Counted from the first letter of the stretch, positions 7,860 to 17,989 are shown. The stretch is 64,000 nucleotides of DNA from Myroides phaeus (GCF_900099675.1 NZ_FNDQ01000006.1:1-64000); one strand, 5' to 3'. Notes: generated by a model from the letters alone, not told the origin. Numbers and translations: made by a program.

Positions 7860-8957
7860 CTATTTAATGATTTCAATTTCAAACATCTTATCCCAGTTTT
7901 TACCTGTTAAGAAGAATGTTTTTGTTTGCGGATTATAAGCAATTCCGTTTAAAACATCGCGGTCTTGGTGATACGTTGTCTTGTCTAATAATTCCTTCAC
8001 ATCCACAATGGCTTCTACTGCTCCCGTTTTTGGGTTGATAATAGCAATTGCGTTTTGACCGTAAACATTTGCGTAGATTTTACCATCTACCCATTCTAAT
8101 TCGTTTACTCCTTTTATAGCAGTTCTGTTAATGTAAACTTTGATTTGGTCAACCTCTGTAAATGTTTCTGGGTCTACTTTATAAATCGTTTCATCACCAC
8201 CCGTCATATATAAATGCGTACCGTCATTTGTCAATCCCCAACCTTCCATATTCTTGAAGTAAGGCAATGTTTTTATTTTCTCCAATGTTTCAGGATTATA
8301 CACATAAGCCTCCTTGTTTTGGTAAGTCAGTTGATACAGTTTATCGTTTAAAATAGTACACCCTTCCCCAAAAATCTCCATTGGCAACTTGTGTATTTTT
8401 GTTACTTGTCCTGTTTTATAATCAACGTGGCGAACACTTGACACACCTTTTTTACCAGTACCTTGGTAGTTGATAGCCGTTCCACCACCTTCACCATTAC
8501 CAGTACTTTCTATCATAGTACCCTTGTAAAATTCCAACCCTTGTGTATAAGCTTCTTGGTCGTGCGGATAGGTATTTACTATTCTGTATGAATAAGCAAC
8601 CGGCGTAACAGGAGAAGTTACCTCAATCTTAGTCGTTACCTCTTTTTGTTGTCCGTCAGCATACGCTATTCCTTTAATAATTGTTTCACCCAATTTCTCG
8701 TTTGCTAAGTTGTAATTCAGCACCTCATTATTCTTTGCTGTAGCTATTTTTTTGTCGTTTAAATAGTAAGCAACAGAATCAATTTCGGCGTTATCAGTTG
8801 TTTTTAATGACAATTTTAGGTCTTCATTTCCTGCATAAAGTTGTTTTAAATGCGTCGTATCAATAGAAAAAACATTTTTCTCTAAATTTTTATTGTTCGA
8901 ACAGCTCATTAAAACAAAGCCTAAGGCTATGGGAAATAGAATATTATAATTTTTCAT
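7860..8957 (-). CDS. Glutaminyl-peptide cyclotransferase lipoprotein
   Basis: The product (365 residues from the Met at 8957) has a lipoprotein signal MKNYNILFPIALGFVLMSC with Cys at about 19, then an Ig-like spacer to about 130. A five-bladed propeller of the plant-type glutamine cyclotransferase family (Glu_cyclase_2) follows. Family hallmarks are HDQEAYTQGLEFYKGTMIEST, the repeats around GWGLTNDGTHLYMTGG and the C-terminal VLNGIAYNPQTKTFFLTGKNWDKMFEIE. It converts N-terminal Gln of exported peptides to pyroglutamate. The frame extends ten codons upstream, but those residues (YIVLKLKRR) would spoil the signal peptide, so the inner Met is preferred. Confidence 0.92.
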   Translation of the reverse strand: MKNYNILFPIALGFVLMSCSNNKNLEKNVFSIDTTHLKQLYAGNEDLKLSLKTTDNAEIDSVAYYLNDKKIATAKNNEVLNYNLANEKLGETIIKGIAYADGQQKEVTTKIEVTSPVTPVAYSYRIVNTYPHDQEAYTQGLEFYKGTMIESTGNGEGGGTAINYQGTGKKGVSSVRHVDYKTGQVTKIHKLPMEIFGEGCTILNDKLYQLTYQNKEAYVYNPETLEKIKTLPYFKNMEGWGLTNDGTHLYMTGGDETIYKVDPETFTEVDQIKVYINRTAIKGVNELEWVDGKIYANVYGQNAIAIINPKTGAVEAIVDVKELLDKTTYHQDRDVLNGIAYNPQTKTFFLTGKNWDKMFEIEIIK

Positions 8958-9012
8958 CCGTCTTTTTAATTTTAATACAATATACAAATCTTATCGGAAA
9001 AGTAGAAAAGAC

Positions 9013-9042
9013 TTGCAGAAATATAAAATGGTTGTATATTTG
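9013..9042 (+). promoter_or_regulatory. Promoter of SRP RNA copy 1
   Basis: TTG (9013-9015), 19 bp, TATATTTG (9035-9042): a full match to the Bacteroidota promoter form. It ends 3 nt before the predicted RNA 5' end. Confidence 0.85.
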
Positions 9043-9045
9043 CAG

Positions 9046-9141
9046 TGGCAAGTCCTACGCGACCAGCTCCTGCAGACTCCTCCAGGGTGGGAACGCAGCA
9101 AAGGTATGTGGTTGTAGCGGTGCGACGTAGGTAGCTTGCCA
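9046..9141 (+). ncRNA. ffs: Signal recognition particle RNA (small bacterial type), copy 1
   Basis: A 96-nt hairpin RNA whose ends TGGCAAG...CTTGCCA pair. The apical Ffh-binding part reads ACTCCTCCAGGGTGGGAACG followed by CAGCAAAGGTA, the Bacteroidota version of the conserved SRP domain IV asymmetric loop with GGAA-like tetraloop and CAGCA. T residues follow the stem immediately, and a second hairpin AATCTCC/GGGAGATT with a T run lies at 9161-9187. With Ffh it targets nascent membrane proteins. Confidence 0.93.
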
Positions 9142-9160
9142 TTTTTTTATTCTCTCAGTT

Positions 9161-9187
9161 AATCTCCATTAGGGAGATTTTTTTGTT
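9161..9187 (+). terminator. Terminator behind SRP RNA copy 1
   Basis: AATCTCC-atta-GGGAGATT stem and a run of seven to eight T. An equivalent with one loop change lies behind copy 2 at 9680-9706. Confidence 0.8.
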
Positions 9188-9564
9188 TTTACTCCTTTTC
9201 AACTGATAACCGAAAGGTGTTATCTCGTTTTCTTGATTATAACAATTTTTACTTCTTTTTATTGTTTGACTACCTTGTGTTTTGTGACTTATTACTTTGT
9301 TGTTTTTGTGGAAATGGGCAAGGAGTACTCGTTTTTAGCAATAGATTTCAATAGAAAAAAAGTTGATTTTTAAGTGTAAACGATTGCTTTTGGTCTTACT
9401 ACTTGGCGTATTTAGTACCAAATAGGGGCTTTGATGACTGTATTGACTACAATCCTCTATTTTTTTTAATCTGTGATTTTATTGAAATAGAGGGACTTAC
9501 TTTTTTATTTGTAGGATATTTTCATTTTTGTTTTCATTACTCCAAAATGGTTGTATATTTGCAG

Positions 9565-9660
9565 TGGCAAGTCCTACGCGACCAGCTCCTGCAGACTCCT
9601 CCAGGGTGGGAACGCAGCAAAGGTATGTGGTTGTAGCGGTGCGACGTAGGTAGCTTGCCA
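9565..9660 (+). ncRNA. ffs: Signal recognition particle RNA, copy 2 (identical)
   Basis: All 96 nt read the same as copy 1. The duplicated block runs from about 9026-9206 to 9545-9725 (offset 519 bp) and includes the -7 box TATATTTG (9554-9561) and both terminator hairpins, with a few differences in the flanks. The -33 TTG of copy 1 is not in the block. The nearest TTG here (9528-9530) is 23 bp from the -7 box, so copy 2 may be expressed more weakly. The spacer at 9207-9544 has no gene that I trust. Confidence 0.9.
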
Positions 9661-9679
9661 TTTTTTTATTATCTCAGTT

Positions 9680-9706
9680 AATCTCCATCAGGGAGATTTT
9701 TTTGTT
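9680..9706 (+). terminator. Terminator behind SRP RNA copy 2
   Basis: AATCTCC-atca-GGGAGATT stem with T run, the duplicate of the hairpin at 9161. Confidence 0.8.
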
Positions 9707-9843
9707 TTTACCCCTTTCCAATTGTGCTTAGAACAGCACAAGTCTACTATTCTTTTTAACGTTATTTCTACTGTGAAAAAACATCTTTTTAAGAGGTTAA
9801 ATAGCTCTTAAAGCCGTATTAATGCAGTGTTGTTTGACTCATG

Positions 9844-9951
9844 TACCACATTGTTACCACATTACTACCACACACCTTCGAGAAAAAGGCGTTTTTTCGA
9901 ACGAATGTGGTACTTGTGTGGTAGATGTCTCGAACATGGTCCGTTTAAAAC
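9844..9951. repeat. Palindromic iteron element A (11-bp period)
   Basis: TACCACA occurs at 9844, 9855 and 9866, each exactly 11 bp apart. A 33-bp spacer with its own A-run/T-run inverted repeat follows, then TGTGGTA at 9906 and 9917 (again 11 bp). The sequence GATGTCTCGAACATGGT and a CCGTTTAAAAC box (9941-9951) come next, the box starting 17 nt after the last heptamer. Elements B (35.7 kb) and C (61.7 kb) share this layout. The remaining gene-free stretch to 10322 shows only AT-rich sequence. Confidence 0.85.
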
Positions 9952-10322
9952 TCGGCTTAAAGGTGTTTAAAGCTATAAGAGTATTCCAAAATGTTATTTT
10001 CCCAATCTTTAGGTATTGCAATTTTATTTATAATTTCTTCATCAAGGAGATAGATTAGTAGTGAACTCATATTAGTACTCATATGGAGATATCACTGTTG
10101 TTTTGCTTGGTATAATTGGGGTGTGTACTACTTTTTATGATTTGGTACGGCTTAAAAAGGTTGTGATTTATTCTCTAATTGTGAATTTTATTGGGCTTGT
10201 TATAAGGCATTAGGTCTGTTCGTTTTTCATTGCTGAAAAAAAACAGAATTATTTTAATTTAAACAGTGATAAACGCTAAAAATGGGATGGTTTTTGTTAT
10301 TTTTGATGTTAAAAAATAAACG

Positions 10323-13300
10323 TTGGGGAAATTATCTATAAAAATTGGGAAAATCATAGGGTGGATATTTGTGTCTATCCTTGTTTTACTGCTGTTGGTT
10401 ATTGTTGCTATTCAAATTCCTTATGTTCAAAATAAGGTTAAGGATGTTGCAATTACTTTTGTGCAAGATAAGATTGGTACGCCTGTACGCTTAGACCGCA
10501 TTGAAATTGCTTTTCCTAAGAAAATTGTTGTGAAAGGACTTTACTTAGAGTCGCAACAAAAAGACACCTTGCTGTACACAAATTATTTAGGGGTTGATAT
10601 TAGTTTGTTTAAACTGATTTCAAGTACTGTTGATGTGAGTAAGGTGGAGTTAGATGATTTTAAAGCGAATATTACCCGCGATAGCTTAGGAAAGTTCAAC
10701 TTTGATTATATCATTGATGCTTTTGCTTCTGAAGATGATAAGGAGGAGGAAGAGAGTGGTTCGATGAAAATTGAGGTGGGAGAAATCAACCTGAGTAAGT
10801 TACAACTGAGTTTTCAAGATGAGTATGACGGACATCATTTGAAGTTTGGGTTAAACAAATTTATTACGCGTTTTAAACAATTCGATTTAGACGAGATGAA
10901 ATTTGCTTTGCCTAAGATTGCTATTGATGGGGTGGACGTTGATTATAAGAAATTACCTGCTTCTTTGGCGAGTATCGAAAAGGCAAATGAGGTGGTGATG
11001 GCTGAGGCGAGTGAGGACACGCCTGCTGCTTTACCTACGCTTAATTTGGGCACTATTACCTTGAGTAATAGCAAGGTTTTATTTGATGATACGGATAATA
11101 AAATGTACGCTAAATTAACTCTTGGCGAGTTCTTAGCGCGTTTTGACGGTCTTGATTTGGTTAATCAACAGATTGATATCAATGAGATAAAATTGGAGGA
11201 TACTACGGGTGTTGTGCGTTTGTTGCCTAATAAAGAGGCTAAAACTGCTGAAAAGAAAGAGGATACTGCTGCTGCTGAGCCTGCTGCTGAGGAGGTGAAA
11301 ACAGAAGAGGTGCCTTGGAAATTGGGTATTAAGGATTTAGCGTTGAACAAGATTAACGTGAAATATGACGATTCAAATGTGAAACCAGTGGCGTTTGGTT
11401 TAGACCCTAACCACATTGAAGTTACGGATTTGAACGTCAAGTTGAAAGACTTCCAGTTTTCTTCGACGAATATCGTGGGTAACTTAGAACGCTTTTCTTT
11501 TAATGAGCAAAGTGGACTAAAATTAGACAATTTTAAGACGTATTTCTTATACGGTGAACAGACGGCTTTTATTAAAGATTTTGTTCTTGAAACGCCTAAT
11601 ACACATATTAAGTCAAGTATTATTTTAAACTATGTTGATGTTAATAAATTAGTAGATGATATTGCTAATATGTCGATTGACGCTACTATTGAGGATTCTC
11701 ATTTAGGGCTACAGGATGTGTATTTAGCAATGCCAACTGTTTTTGATGAGGCTGGTTTGAAGGGAATGAACAACAAGACGTTTACGTTTGATGCAAAGGT
11801 AAAGGGGGTGGTTGACGACCTAACGATTGATAGATTAATGATTACAGGGTTGCAAGCTACTGTGCTTAATGTGCAAGGGGGAATTAAAGGACTACCGGTT
11901 CCGGAAAAGACAATCGTTGATTTAAAGATAAATAAAGTACAAACATCGGCTAAGGATATTATGGGGGTAGCGCCTAAAGGTGTGGTTCCGGATAATATTC
12001 AAATTCCTGCTCATATGACTTTAAACGGTTTTGTGAAAGGGGGAATGCAGGCTATTCAAACCCAATTGGCGTTGAAAACAACGGCTGGTAATGTGGATTT
12101 GAAGGCTTCTTTAGACCAACGTAGAAAGGGAAAAGAGAAGTATTCGCTATTAGCGGATGTGAAAGAGTTGCAGGTGGGTAGTTTGATTAAAAACGATTCT
12201 ATTGGCAATTTGACTATGCGTATTCAAGCGGATGGAACGAGCTTTGAACCTACTTCTGCTAATGCTACTGCGGTGATTGATGTGGCTAAAGCGGAGTTTA
12301 ATGGGTATACGTACAACAATCTTAAAGTGGATGGTGCGGTTGAAAACGGAAAGTACAAGGTTACTTCTGTGAATAATGATCCTAACCTGACTTTTGACTT
12401 ACAAGCGGATGGGGTGTGGACTGAGCAAGGGATTAGCTTGAATATGTTGGGTGATTTTAAACATATCGACTTACATAAGTTACATATCGAAGATAAACCT
12501 GCCGTGTTCTCTGCTGTGGTGGATGCGAAGATGAATAATGTAATGCCAGATGATTTAGATGGACAGTTGCGTTTGAAAGACGTGAACTTTATTTCGGCAG
12601 AACGCGCGTATTCGCTAATGCCGATTGAGCTGACAGCAACGGCTAAGGAGGCGTATAGAGAGATGAACTTGACTTCTCAGTTGATTGATTTCAACATCAA
12701 AGGGGAGTATAAGTTGACGGAATTAGGGGATAAGATTGGAAAGACAATTGCGCATTATTTTGATAGTGAGGGCGAGGTAGAGAAACCGATTAAGGAAGGG
12801 GAGAAGAAAGAGGATAACCAACATTTTACGTACACGATTAACGTAAAGGATAATCCGATTATTCACAAGATAGTTCCTGAGTTAACAGATATTAAACCGA
12901 TTGCGTTTAGTGGAAAATATGATGCTGATTCAAATTATATTAGTTTAACAGGGAATATTCCGCTTTTGAAATATGGTGATAATGAGATTACAAATATTAG
13001 TGTTGATGTAAAACCTTATTATACTGCATTGGGGTATAGCTTTAGTGTAGAGCGAATTGCCAATGCGAGTATTGGGTTGAGACGCTTGAACTTGAAAGGG
13101 GCTGTACAGGATAACAAATTGGCGTATGACTTGAACTTGAAAGATAGTGCGGGTGCGTTGTGTTATGTTATTTCGGGTGAACTGGCAATGGATGAAAAGG
13201 ATATGGTTATGAAGTTGTATCCGAATGGGTTTATGCTTGATTACGCAAAATGGGATGTTAATCCAGATAACCGTTTTGTGATTAAACCGGAAGGGTTCTA

Positions 13301-15398
13301 TGTAAAGGATTTTGTATTGACACAAGGGAAAAGTGCTCTTGTCATCGAATCAGAACAAGAGAAAGTGAATAGTCCGCTTAGCATCAAGTTTAAAGAGTTT
13401 AGCATTGAAACGCTGACTAAAATGGTGAAGAAAGACGTGCTATTGGCAAGTGGTTTTATCAATGGTGAGGTGAATTTGAAAGACTTGACTACGGATATGC
13501 GATTTGTGTCGGATATTGATATTCGCGACTTACACGCAATGGAGATTGCGCTTGGAAATTTACACGTTGGTGTGAAAAATGAAAGTGCGAGCAAGTTCAT
13601 TGCAGATGTGGTTTTAGAAGGTGGCGACAATAGAATTGAGTTAGATGGATGGGCAGATGCGGATACCAAAGAGATGAGTTTAGACCTTGATTTGGCTAAG
13701 CTTCAAATGGATGCTTTTGAGTATTTTGCAAAGGAACATATTTCAAATGCTGAAGGGTATTTTAACGGGAAACTGAATGTGGGTGGTAAGTTTGATGATC
13801 CTCGTGTTTTAGGGGCATTGAACTTCAATAACATTGGGTTACACGTGAATGACTTGAATGCGGATTTTAAAAATATTAATGAAAAGATATCGTTTACAAA
13901 TAGGGGTATTGAGCTGGATAAGTTTAGTATCACGGATGTGGATGGTAATTTATTAGTAATCGATGGTCAGATATTGACTAAGGCGTACCAAGACTTTAAG
14001 TTTAATTTGTTGATTACAGCGTTAGACTTTAAAGCGGTTAATTCAACTGTGAAGGACAACGATATGTACTACGGAACATTGGTGTTTGATACGCGTATTT
14101 CAATTCAAGGTGATTTGAATAAACCTGTGGTTACAGGGGGAATTGAGATTGGTAAAAAGACCAACTTTACATTTGTAATGCCGCAAGAAGATCCGAGTAT
14201 TGCGGATAGAGAGGGAATTGTAGAGTTTGTTGATCAAGAGAGTTTGCAAGTGGCGGAGATGAAGAAGTATGAGGATGATTTTAATAACTCGGCTTTGAAA
14301 GGATTGGATGTTTCGCTGGCTATTAAAGTGGACAAAGATGCGGCTTTTACAATGGTGATGGATAAGTCAAGTGGGGATAAGATATTGTTGAAAGGAAATG
14401 CTGATTTGGTAGGAGGGATCGACCCGTCTGGTAAGGTAACATTGGCTGGTAGATATGAGTTCTCTGAGGGGGCATACGACTTGTCGTTTAATATGCTAAA
14501 ACGTCGTTTTGAGGTTGAAAAGGGTAGTTATATTATTTGGGCAGGTGATCCTACTGATGCTACGTTGAACTTAACGGCGATTTACGAAACAAGTACAGCG
14601 CCTATGGACTTGTTAGGAGGACAGTTAAGTGGTCTTTCGCCAACACAACAGAATATGTATAAACAGCGTATTCCGTTCCAGGCTCTTTTGAAAATGGAAG
14701 GGGAGTTGTTGAAACCGGAGATATCGTTTGACTTGCGCTTGAAAGAGGGTATTACAAGTGCTTCTGGTGATGTGATTAACAACACAAAAACGAAGTTAGA
14801 ACAGTTGAGAACGAATGAGTCTGAAATGAACAAACAGGTGTTTGCCTTGTTGTTGTTAAACAGATTTATTGGTGAGAACCCGTTTGAAAGTAGCGCGGGT
14901 GGTATGACAGCAGGGGCTATGGCACGTCAGAGTGTGAGTAGATTGCTTTCAGATCAGTTGAACAACTTGGCGAGTAACCTTATTTCGGGTGTGGAGCTAA
15001 ACTTTAACTTGGAGTCAAGTGAGGATTTCTCATCTGGAAATAGAGAGAATAGAACAGATTTAAACGTGGCTGTTTCTAAGCGTTTGTTCTCGGATAGACT
15101 TAAAGTAACGGTTGGAAGTAGCTTTGAGGTAGAAGGAAACCAACGCCAGAATGAACAGGCAAATAATATTGCTGGGGATATTGAGTTAGAGTATGCGTTG
15201 TCTAAAGATGGGCGTTACCTAATGCGTGTGTACCGCAAAAATAGATATGAGGTTGCCTTACAAGGGCAGATTGTAGAAACAGGGGTAGGATTTATTATAA
15301 CTATGAGTTACGAGAAGTTTAAAGAGCTATTTGAAAATTCAAGAGATAAAAGACAATTAAAAAAACGACTGAGAGATGAAGTTAAAGATGAAAAGTAG
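10323..15398 (+). CDS. tamB: TamB-like translocation/assembly module protein (AsmA/DUF490 superfamily)
   Basis: The 1691-residue protein has one N-terminal membrane anchor (about 11-35, IIGWIFVSILVLLLLVIV), then more than 1,500 residues of repeating beta strands typical of AsmA-like lipid-transfer proteins. The TamB C-terminal domain lies at about 1330-1670, including VTLAGRYEFSEGAYDLSFNM and NRFIGENPF. In this family the groove spans the periplasm and works with an Omp85 partner in outer-membrane assembly or phospholipid transport. Start: an in-frame TAA at 10317-10319 forces the TTG at 10323, and no Met precedes the membrane anchor. Charged Ala/Glu-rich inserts at about 135-142 and 305-330 are probable loops. 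The end overlaps the next gene. Confidence 0.93.
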   Translation: MGKLSIKIGKIIGWIFVSILVLLLLVIVAIQIPYVQNKVKDVAITFVQDKIGTPVRLDRIEIAFPKKIVVKGLYLESQQKDTLLYTNYLGVDISLFKLISSTVDVSKVELDDFKANITRDSLGKFNFDYIIDAFASEDDKEEEESGSMKIEVGEINLSKLQLSFQDEYDGHHLKFGLNKFITRFKQFDLDEMKFALPKIAIDGVDVDYKKLPASLASIEKANEVVMAEASEDTPAALPTLNLGTITLSNSKVLFDDTDNKMYAKLTLGEFLARFDGLDLVNQQIDINEIKLEDTTGVVRLLPNKEAKTAEKKEDTAAAEPAAEEVKTEEVPWKLGIKDLALNKINVKYDDSNVKPVAFGLDPNHIEVTDLNVKLKDFQFSSTNIVGNLERFSFNEQSGLKLDNFKTYFLYGEQTAFIKDFVLETPNTHIKSSIILNYVDVNKLVDDIANMSIDATIEDSHLGLQDVYLAMPTVFDEAGLKGMNNKTFTFDAKVKGVVDDLTIDRLMITGLQATVLNVQGGIKGLPVPEKTIVDLKINKVQTSAKDIMGVAPKGVVPDNIQIPAHMTLNGFVKGGMQAIQTQLALKTTAGNVDLKASLDQRRKGKEKYSLLADVKELQVGSLIKNDSIGNLTMRIQADGTSFEPTSANATAVIDVAKAEFNGYTYNNLKVDGAVENGKYKVTSVNNDPNLTFDLQADGVWTEQGISLNMLGDFKHIDLHKLHIEDKPAVFSAVVDAKMNNVMPDDLDGQLRLKDVNFISAERAYSLMPIELTATAKEAYREMNLTSQLIDFNIKGEYKLTELGDKIGKTIAHYFDSEGEVEKPIKEGEKKEDNQHFTYTINVKDNPIIHKIVPELTDIKPIAFSGKYDADSNYISLTGNIPLLKYGDNEITNISVDVKPYYTALGYSFSVERIANASIGLRRLNLKGAVQDNKLAYDLNLKDSAGALCYVISGELAMDEKDMVMKLYPNGFMLDYAKWDVNPDNRFVIKPEGFYVKDFVLTQGKSALVIESEQEKVNSPLSIKFKEFSIETLTKMVKKDVLLASGFINGEVNLKDLTTDMRFVSDIDIRDLHAMEIALGNLHVGVKNESASKFIADVVLEGGDNRIELDGWADADTKEMSLDLDLAKLQMDAFEYFAKEHISNAEGYFNGKLNVGGKFDDPRVLGALNFNNIGLHVNDLNADFKNINEKISFTNRGIELDKFSITDVDGNLLVIDGQILTKAYQDFKFNLLITALDFKAVNSTVKDNDMYYGTLVFDTRISIQGDLNKPVVTGGIEIGKKTNFTFVMPQEDPSIADREGIVEFVDQESLQVAEMKKYEDDFNNSALKGLDVSLAIKVDKDAAFTMVMDKSSGDKILLKGNADLVGGIDPSGKVTLAGRYEFSEGAYDLSFNMLKRRFEVEKGSYIIWAGDPTDATLNLTAIYETSTAPMDLLGGQLSGLSPTQQNMYKQRIPFQALLKMEGELLKPEISFDLRLKEGITSASGDVINNTKTKLEQLRTNESEMNKQVFALLLLNRFIGENPFESSAGGMTAGAMARQSVSRLLSDQLNNLASNLISGVELNFNLESSEDFSSGNRENRTDLNVAVSKRLFSDRLKVTVGSSFEVEGNQRQNEQANNIAGDIELEYALSKDGRYLMRVYRKNRYEVALQGQIVETGVGFIITMSYEKFKELFENSRDKRQLKKRLRDEVKDEK

Positions 15399-17688
15399 GT
15401 TTACACATATTTTAGCAGGTGGTGTTGTTTTTGCTTTTTTGTTTTCTTGTAGTGCAACACGTCATTTAAAAGAGGATGAATATTTATATACAGGGGGAAA
15501 GATTATCATAGAGAGTGATAGCTTAAGCAAGAGTCAGAAGTCGGAAATGGCGGATGGCTTGCAGGGGTTATTACGCCCAATTCCCAATTCGTCTTTTTTA
15601 GGAATGCATCCAAAGTTGTTTTTCTACAATTTAGGGGGAAACCCGGATAAGACAAATAAATTGAGACGATGGTTGAGAAACAAAATGGGTGAACCGCCTG
15701 TGTTGATTGACCAAGTAGATATGGACCAAAACCGCGCTATTCTATCGAATAGGTTAGAAAATCAAGGGTATTTTAACGTTCAGGTATCGTCTGATTCTGT
15801 GGTTGTTTCTGAAAAGAAAAGACGTGTGGATTATACAATTGTGCCTCAACAACAGTATAAAATACGCGAGTTTACTTTTGCAAAAGACTCGACTGAACTA
15901 AATAAATGGCTGACTAAGGCAATGCGTTTTACGCGTTTAAAAGAGGGAAGAGCGTATGATTTAGACAATATCAAGGATGAACGTGTTCGCTTTGATAACT
16001 ACCTAAAGAATAAAGGGTACTACTTTTTTAGTCCAGACCACCTGTTGGTTCAAGTGGATAGTACGGTTGGAAAACACGAGGTAGACTTGCGTTTGAGAGT
16101 AAAAGACGCAACGCCGAAGTTGGCATTGGAACCATATACGATAGATAAGATTTTTATTTTTTCAGATTATACGCTGGAGGACAAGAATATTAAGGAGCAG
16201 TTGGAAACGGCTAAGGAGTACAAAGACTTCTTGATTGTGGATCCGAAAGAAAAGTTTAAGCCTTCTATTTTTGACCATACCATTCACTTAGAAAACGGGG
16301 AGACGTATAATAGAAATGACCATAATTTATCGCTAAACCGATTGGTGAGTTTAGGGGTGTTTAAGTTTGTGAAGAATCAGTTTGAGATTTCAGATACGCT
16401 AAACCACAAGTTGAATGCTTACTACTTCTTAACACCAGACAAGCCTAAGGCCATTCGCCTTGAGTTGCTTGGAAAGACAAACTCGGCAAGTTATAACGGT
16501 GCGGAGCTTAACTTGAATTGGAGTAACAAAAACTTCTTTAGAGGGGCTGAGGTATTTTCAGTTTCTGCTTATGGTGGAGCGGACTTTCAGATGTCGTCTA
16601 CAAACAAAGGTTACAATGTTTACAAGGCGGGGTTAGAAGCAAGTTTAACGTGGCCTAAGATTATAGCACCGTGGGATTTTAAATCGGCCAGTGCGTATAT
16701 TCCAAAAACAAGAGCAGTGTTAGGAGGGGAGTATTTACATAGAACACAATTATACTCATTGAAATCGTTTAAGGCGTCTTGGGGGTATTTGTGGAAAGAG
16801 AATGCTTACAAAGAACATCAGTTAAATGTGATTGAGGCAAATTATGTAAGTCCAGATGATGTTACTGATCTGTATAAACAATATGCAGAGGGTAATCCTT
16901 CGTTACAGCGTATTTTAGACAAGCAGTTGACATTTGGTCCTACTTATTCTTATACGTTTACTAATACAGCGCGTCAGTTTAAAAAACATACGTTCTACTA
17001 TAAAGGATCGTTGGATTTATCAGGGAATATTACAGGATTACTGATGGGGGCAAATGTAGATAAAGACAAAGAGAAAAGCGTATTAGGTGTTCCGTTTAGT
17101 CAGTATGTAAAAACAGAACACGACTTTAGACATTATTTGAGGTTGAGTAGAACGTCTCAGTTAGTGAGTAGAGTGCACGCTGGAATTGGTGTGGCGTACG
17201 GAAATTCAAAGAATATGCCTTATACCAAGCAGTTTTTTGTAGGGGGGTCTAATAGTATTAGAGCCTTTAGAGCCAGAACCCTTGGACCAGGTAACTTTGA
17301 TCCTAATACAACAAATAGCAAGTTCATTCCAGACCAATCAGGAGATATGTTGCTTGAGATGAACTTAGAATATAGAAAGAAATTGTTTAGCATTGTACAC
17401 GGAGCACTGTTTGTAGATGCGGGTAACATCTGGAATTTAAACGAGGTGTCTGACAGACCAGGAGGTAAGTTTAGTAGTAATTTTATTCACGATTTTGCCG
17501 TAGGAGCAGGAGCAGGTTTGAGATTTGACGTTACTTTTTTGGTGTTGCGACTTGACTTTGCTTTCCCATTGCGTATCCCTTATAATAAGTCAGGTGAGCG
17601 TTGGGTTGTTGATGATATACGATTTGGAGATAGTCAATGGCGAAAAGATAACTTGATGTTTAACTTCGCAATTGGGTATCCATTCTAA
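15376..17688 (+). CDS. Lipidated TamA-like Omp85 outer-membrane protein (TamL type)
   Basis: The 770-residue precursor has a lipoprotein signal ending AFLFSCSATRHL (Cys near 25), which in Bacteroidota marks TamL rather than TamA. POTRA-like domains follow (about 100-340, for example NRAILSNRLENQGYFNVQV), then a C-terminal 16-strand barrel. The Omp85 signature FFVGGSNSIRAFRARTLGPG lies at about 618-637 and the final strand ends NFAIGYPF with terminal Phe. It is the outer-membrane partner of TamB. The start overlaps the tamB end by 23 bp (or 11 bp if Met5 is used), so the two are translationally linked. Confidence 0.93.
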   Translation: MKLKMKSRFTHILAGGVVFAFLFSCSATRHLKEDEYLYTGGKIIIESDSLSKSQKSEMADGLQGLLRPIPNSSFLGMHPKLFFYNLGGNPDKTNKLRRWLRNKMGEPPVLIDQVDMDQNRAILSNRLENQGYFNVQVSSDSVVVSEKKRRVDYTIVPQQQYKIREFTFAKDSTELNKWLTKAMRFTRLKEGRAYDLDNIKDERVRFDNYLKNKGYYFFSPDHLLVQVDSTVGKHEVDLRLRVKDATPKLALEPYTIDKIFIFSDYTLEDKNIKEQLETAKEYKDFLIVDPKEKFKPSIFDHTIHLENGETYNRNDHNLSLNRLVSLGVFKFVKNQFEISDTLNHKLNAYYFLTPDKPKAIRLELLGKTNSASYNGAELNLNWSNKNFFRGAEVFSVSAYGGADFQMSSTNKGYNVYKAGLEASLTWPKIIAPWDFKSASAYIPKTRAVLGGEYLHRTQLYSLKSFKASWGYLWKENAYKEHQLNVIEANYVSPDDVTDLYKQYAEGNPSLQRILDKQLTFGPTYSYTFTNTARQFKKHTFYYKGSLDLSGNITGLLMGANVDKDKEKSVLGVPFSQYVKTEHDFRHYLRLSRTSQLVSRVHAGIGVAYGNSKNMPYTKQFFVGGSNSIRAFRARTLGPGNFDPNTTNSKFIPDQSGDMLLEMNLEYRKKLFSIVHGALFVDAGNIWNLNEVSDRPGGKFSSNFIHDFAVGAGAGLRFDVTFLVLRLDFAFPLRIPYNKSGERWVVDDIRFGDSQWRKDNLMFNFAIGYPF

Positions 17689-17710
17689 TAAATGTGGAAA
17701 CATTACACAA

Positions 17711-17753
17711 TGTAATCCCCCGTTTTCTGTGGAAAGCTGGGGATTGCTTTTTT
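17711..17753 (+). terminator. Intrinsic terminator of the tamB-tamL operon
   Basis: GTAATCCCC pairs with GGGGATTGC and has an inner TTTTC/GAAA pairing. CTTTTTT follows. Confidence 0.8.
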
Positions 17754-17817
17754 GGGGTATTTTGTAAGTTGTTGATAATAAGTAAAATGACTGTAATATG
17801 TGCTAAAATGATAAAAA

Positions 17818-17832
17818 TGGCACGATATTTAC
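17818..17832 (+). promoter_or_regulatory. Weak sigma-54-like site upstream of the activator gene
   Basis: TGGCACG-ATAT-TTAC has a perfect -24 element and correct spacing, but AC instead of GC in the -12 element. It lies 266 bp before the NtrC-type gene and would start a transcript near 17844, which could end at the hairpin at 17990. Confidence 0.3.
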
Positions 17833-17989
17833 TATTATAATTAATGTAAGGTGTTATTAAAAAATGAAGATTAGCAATAATCTTCGGCTTTGAAAAAGAA
17901 AATAAAGTGTTTGTTTAAAGAATTATGTTATCGAAAGGTAACAGGTTAGATCGTTAGTAAGGTGAAGAAGAGAAATCTTCTGGTAAATA

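Noticed and set aside
9403..9636. 77-codon open frame over the second SRP RNA
   Set aside because: It overlaps the RNA gene and is hydrophobic by chance in an AT-rich region.
9822..10058. 78-codon open frame over iteron element A
   Set aside because: It is made of the palindromic element and contains no family features.
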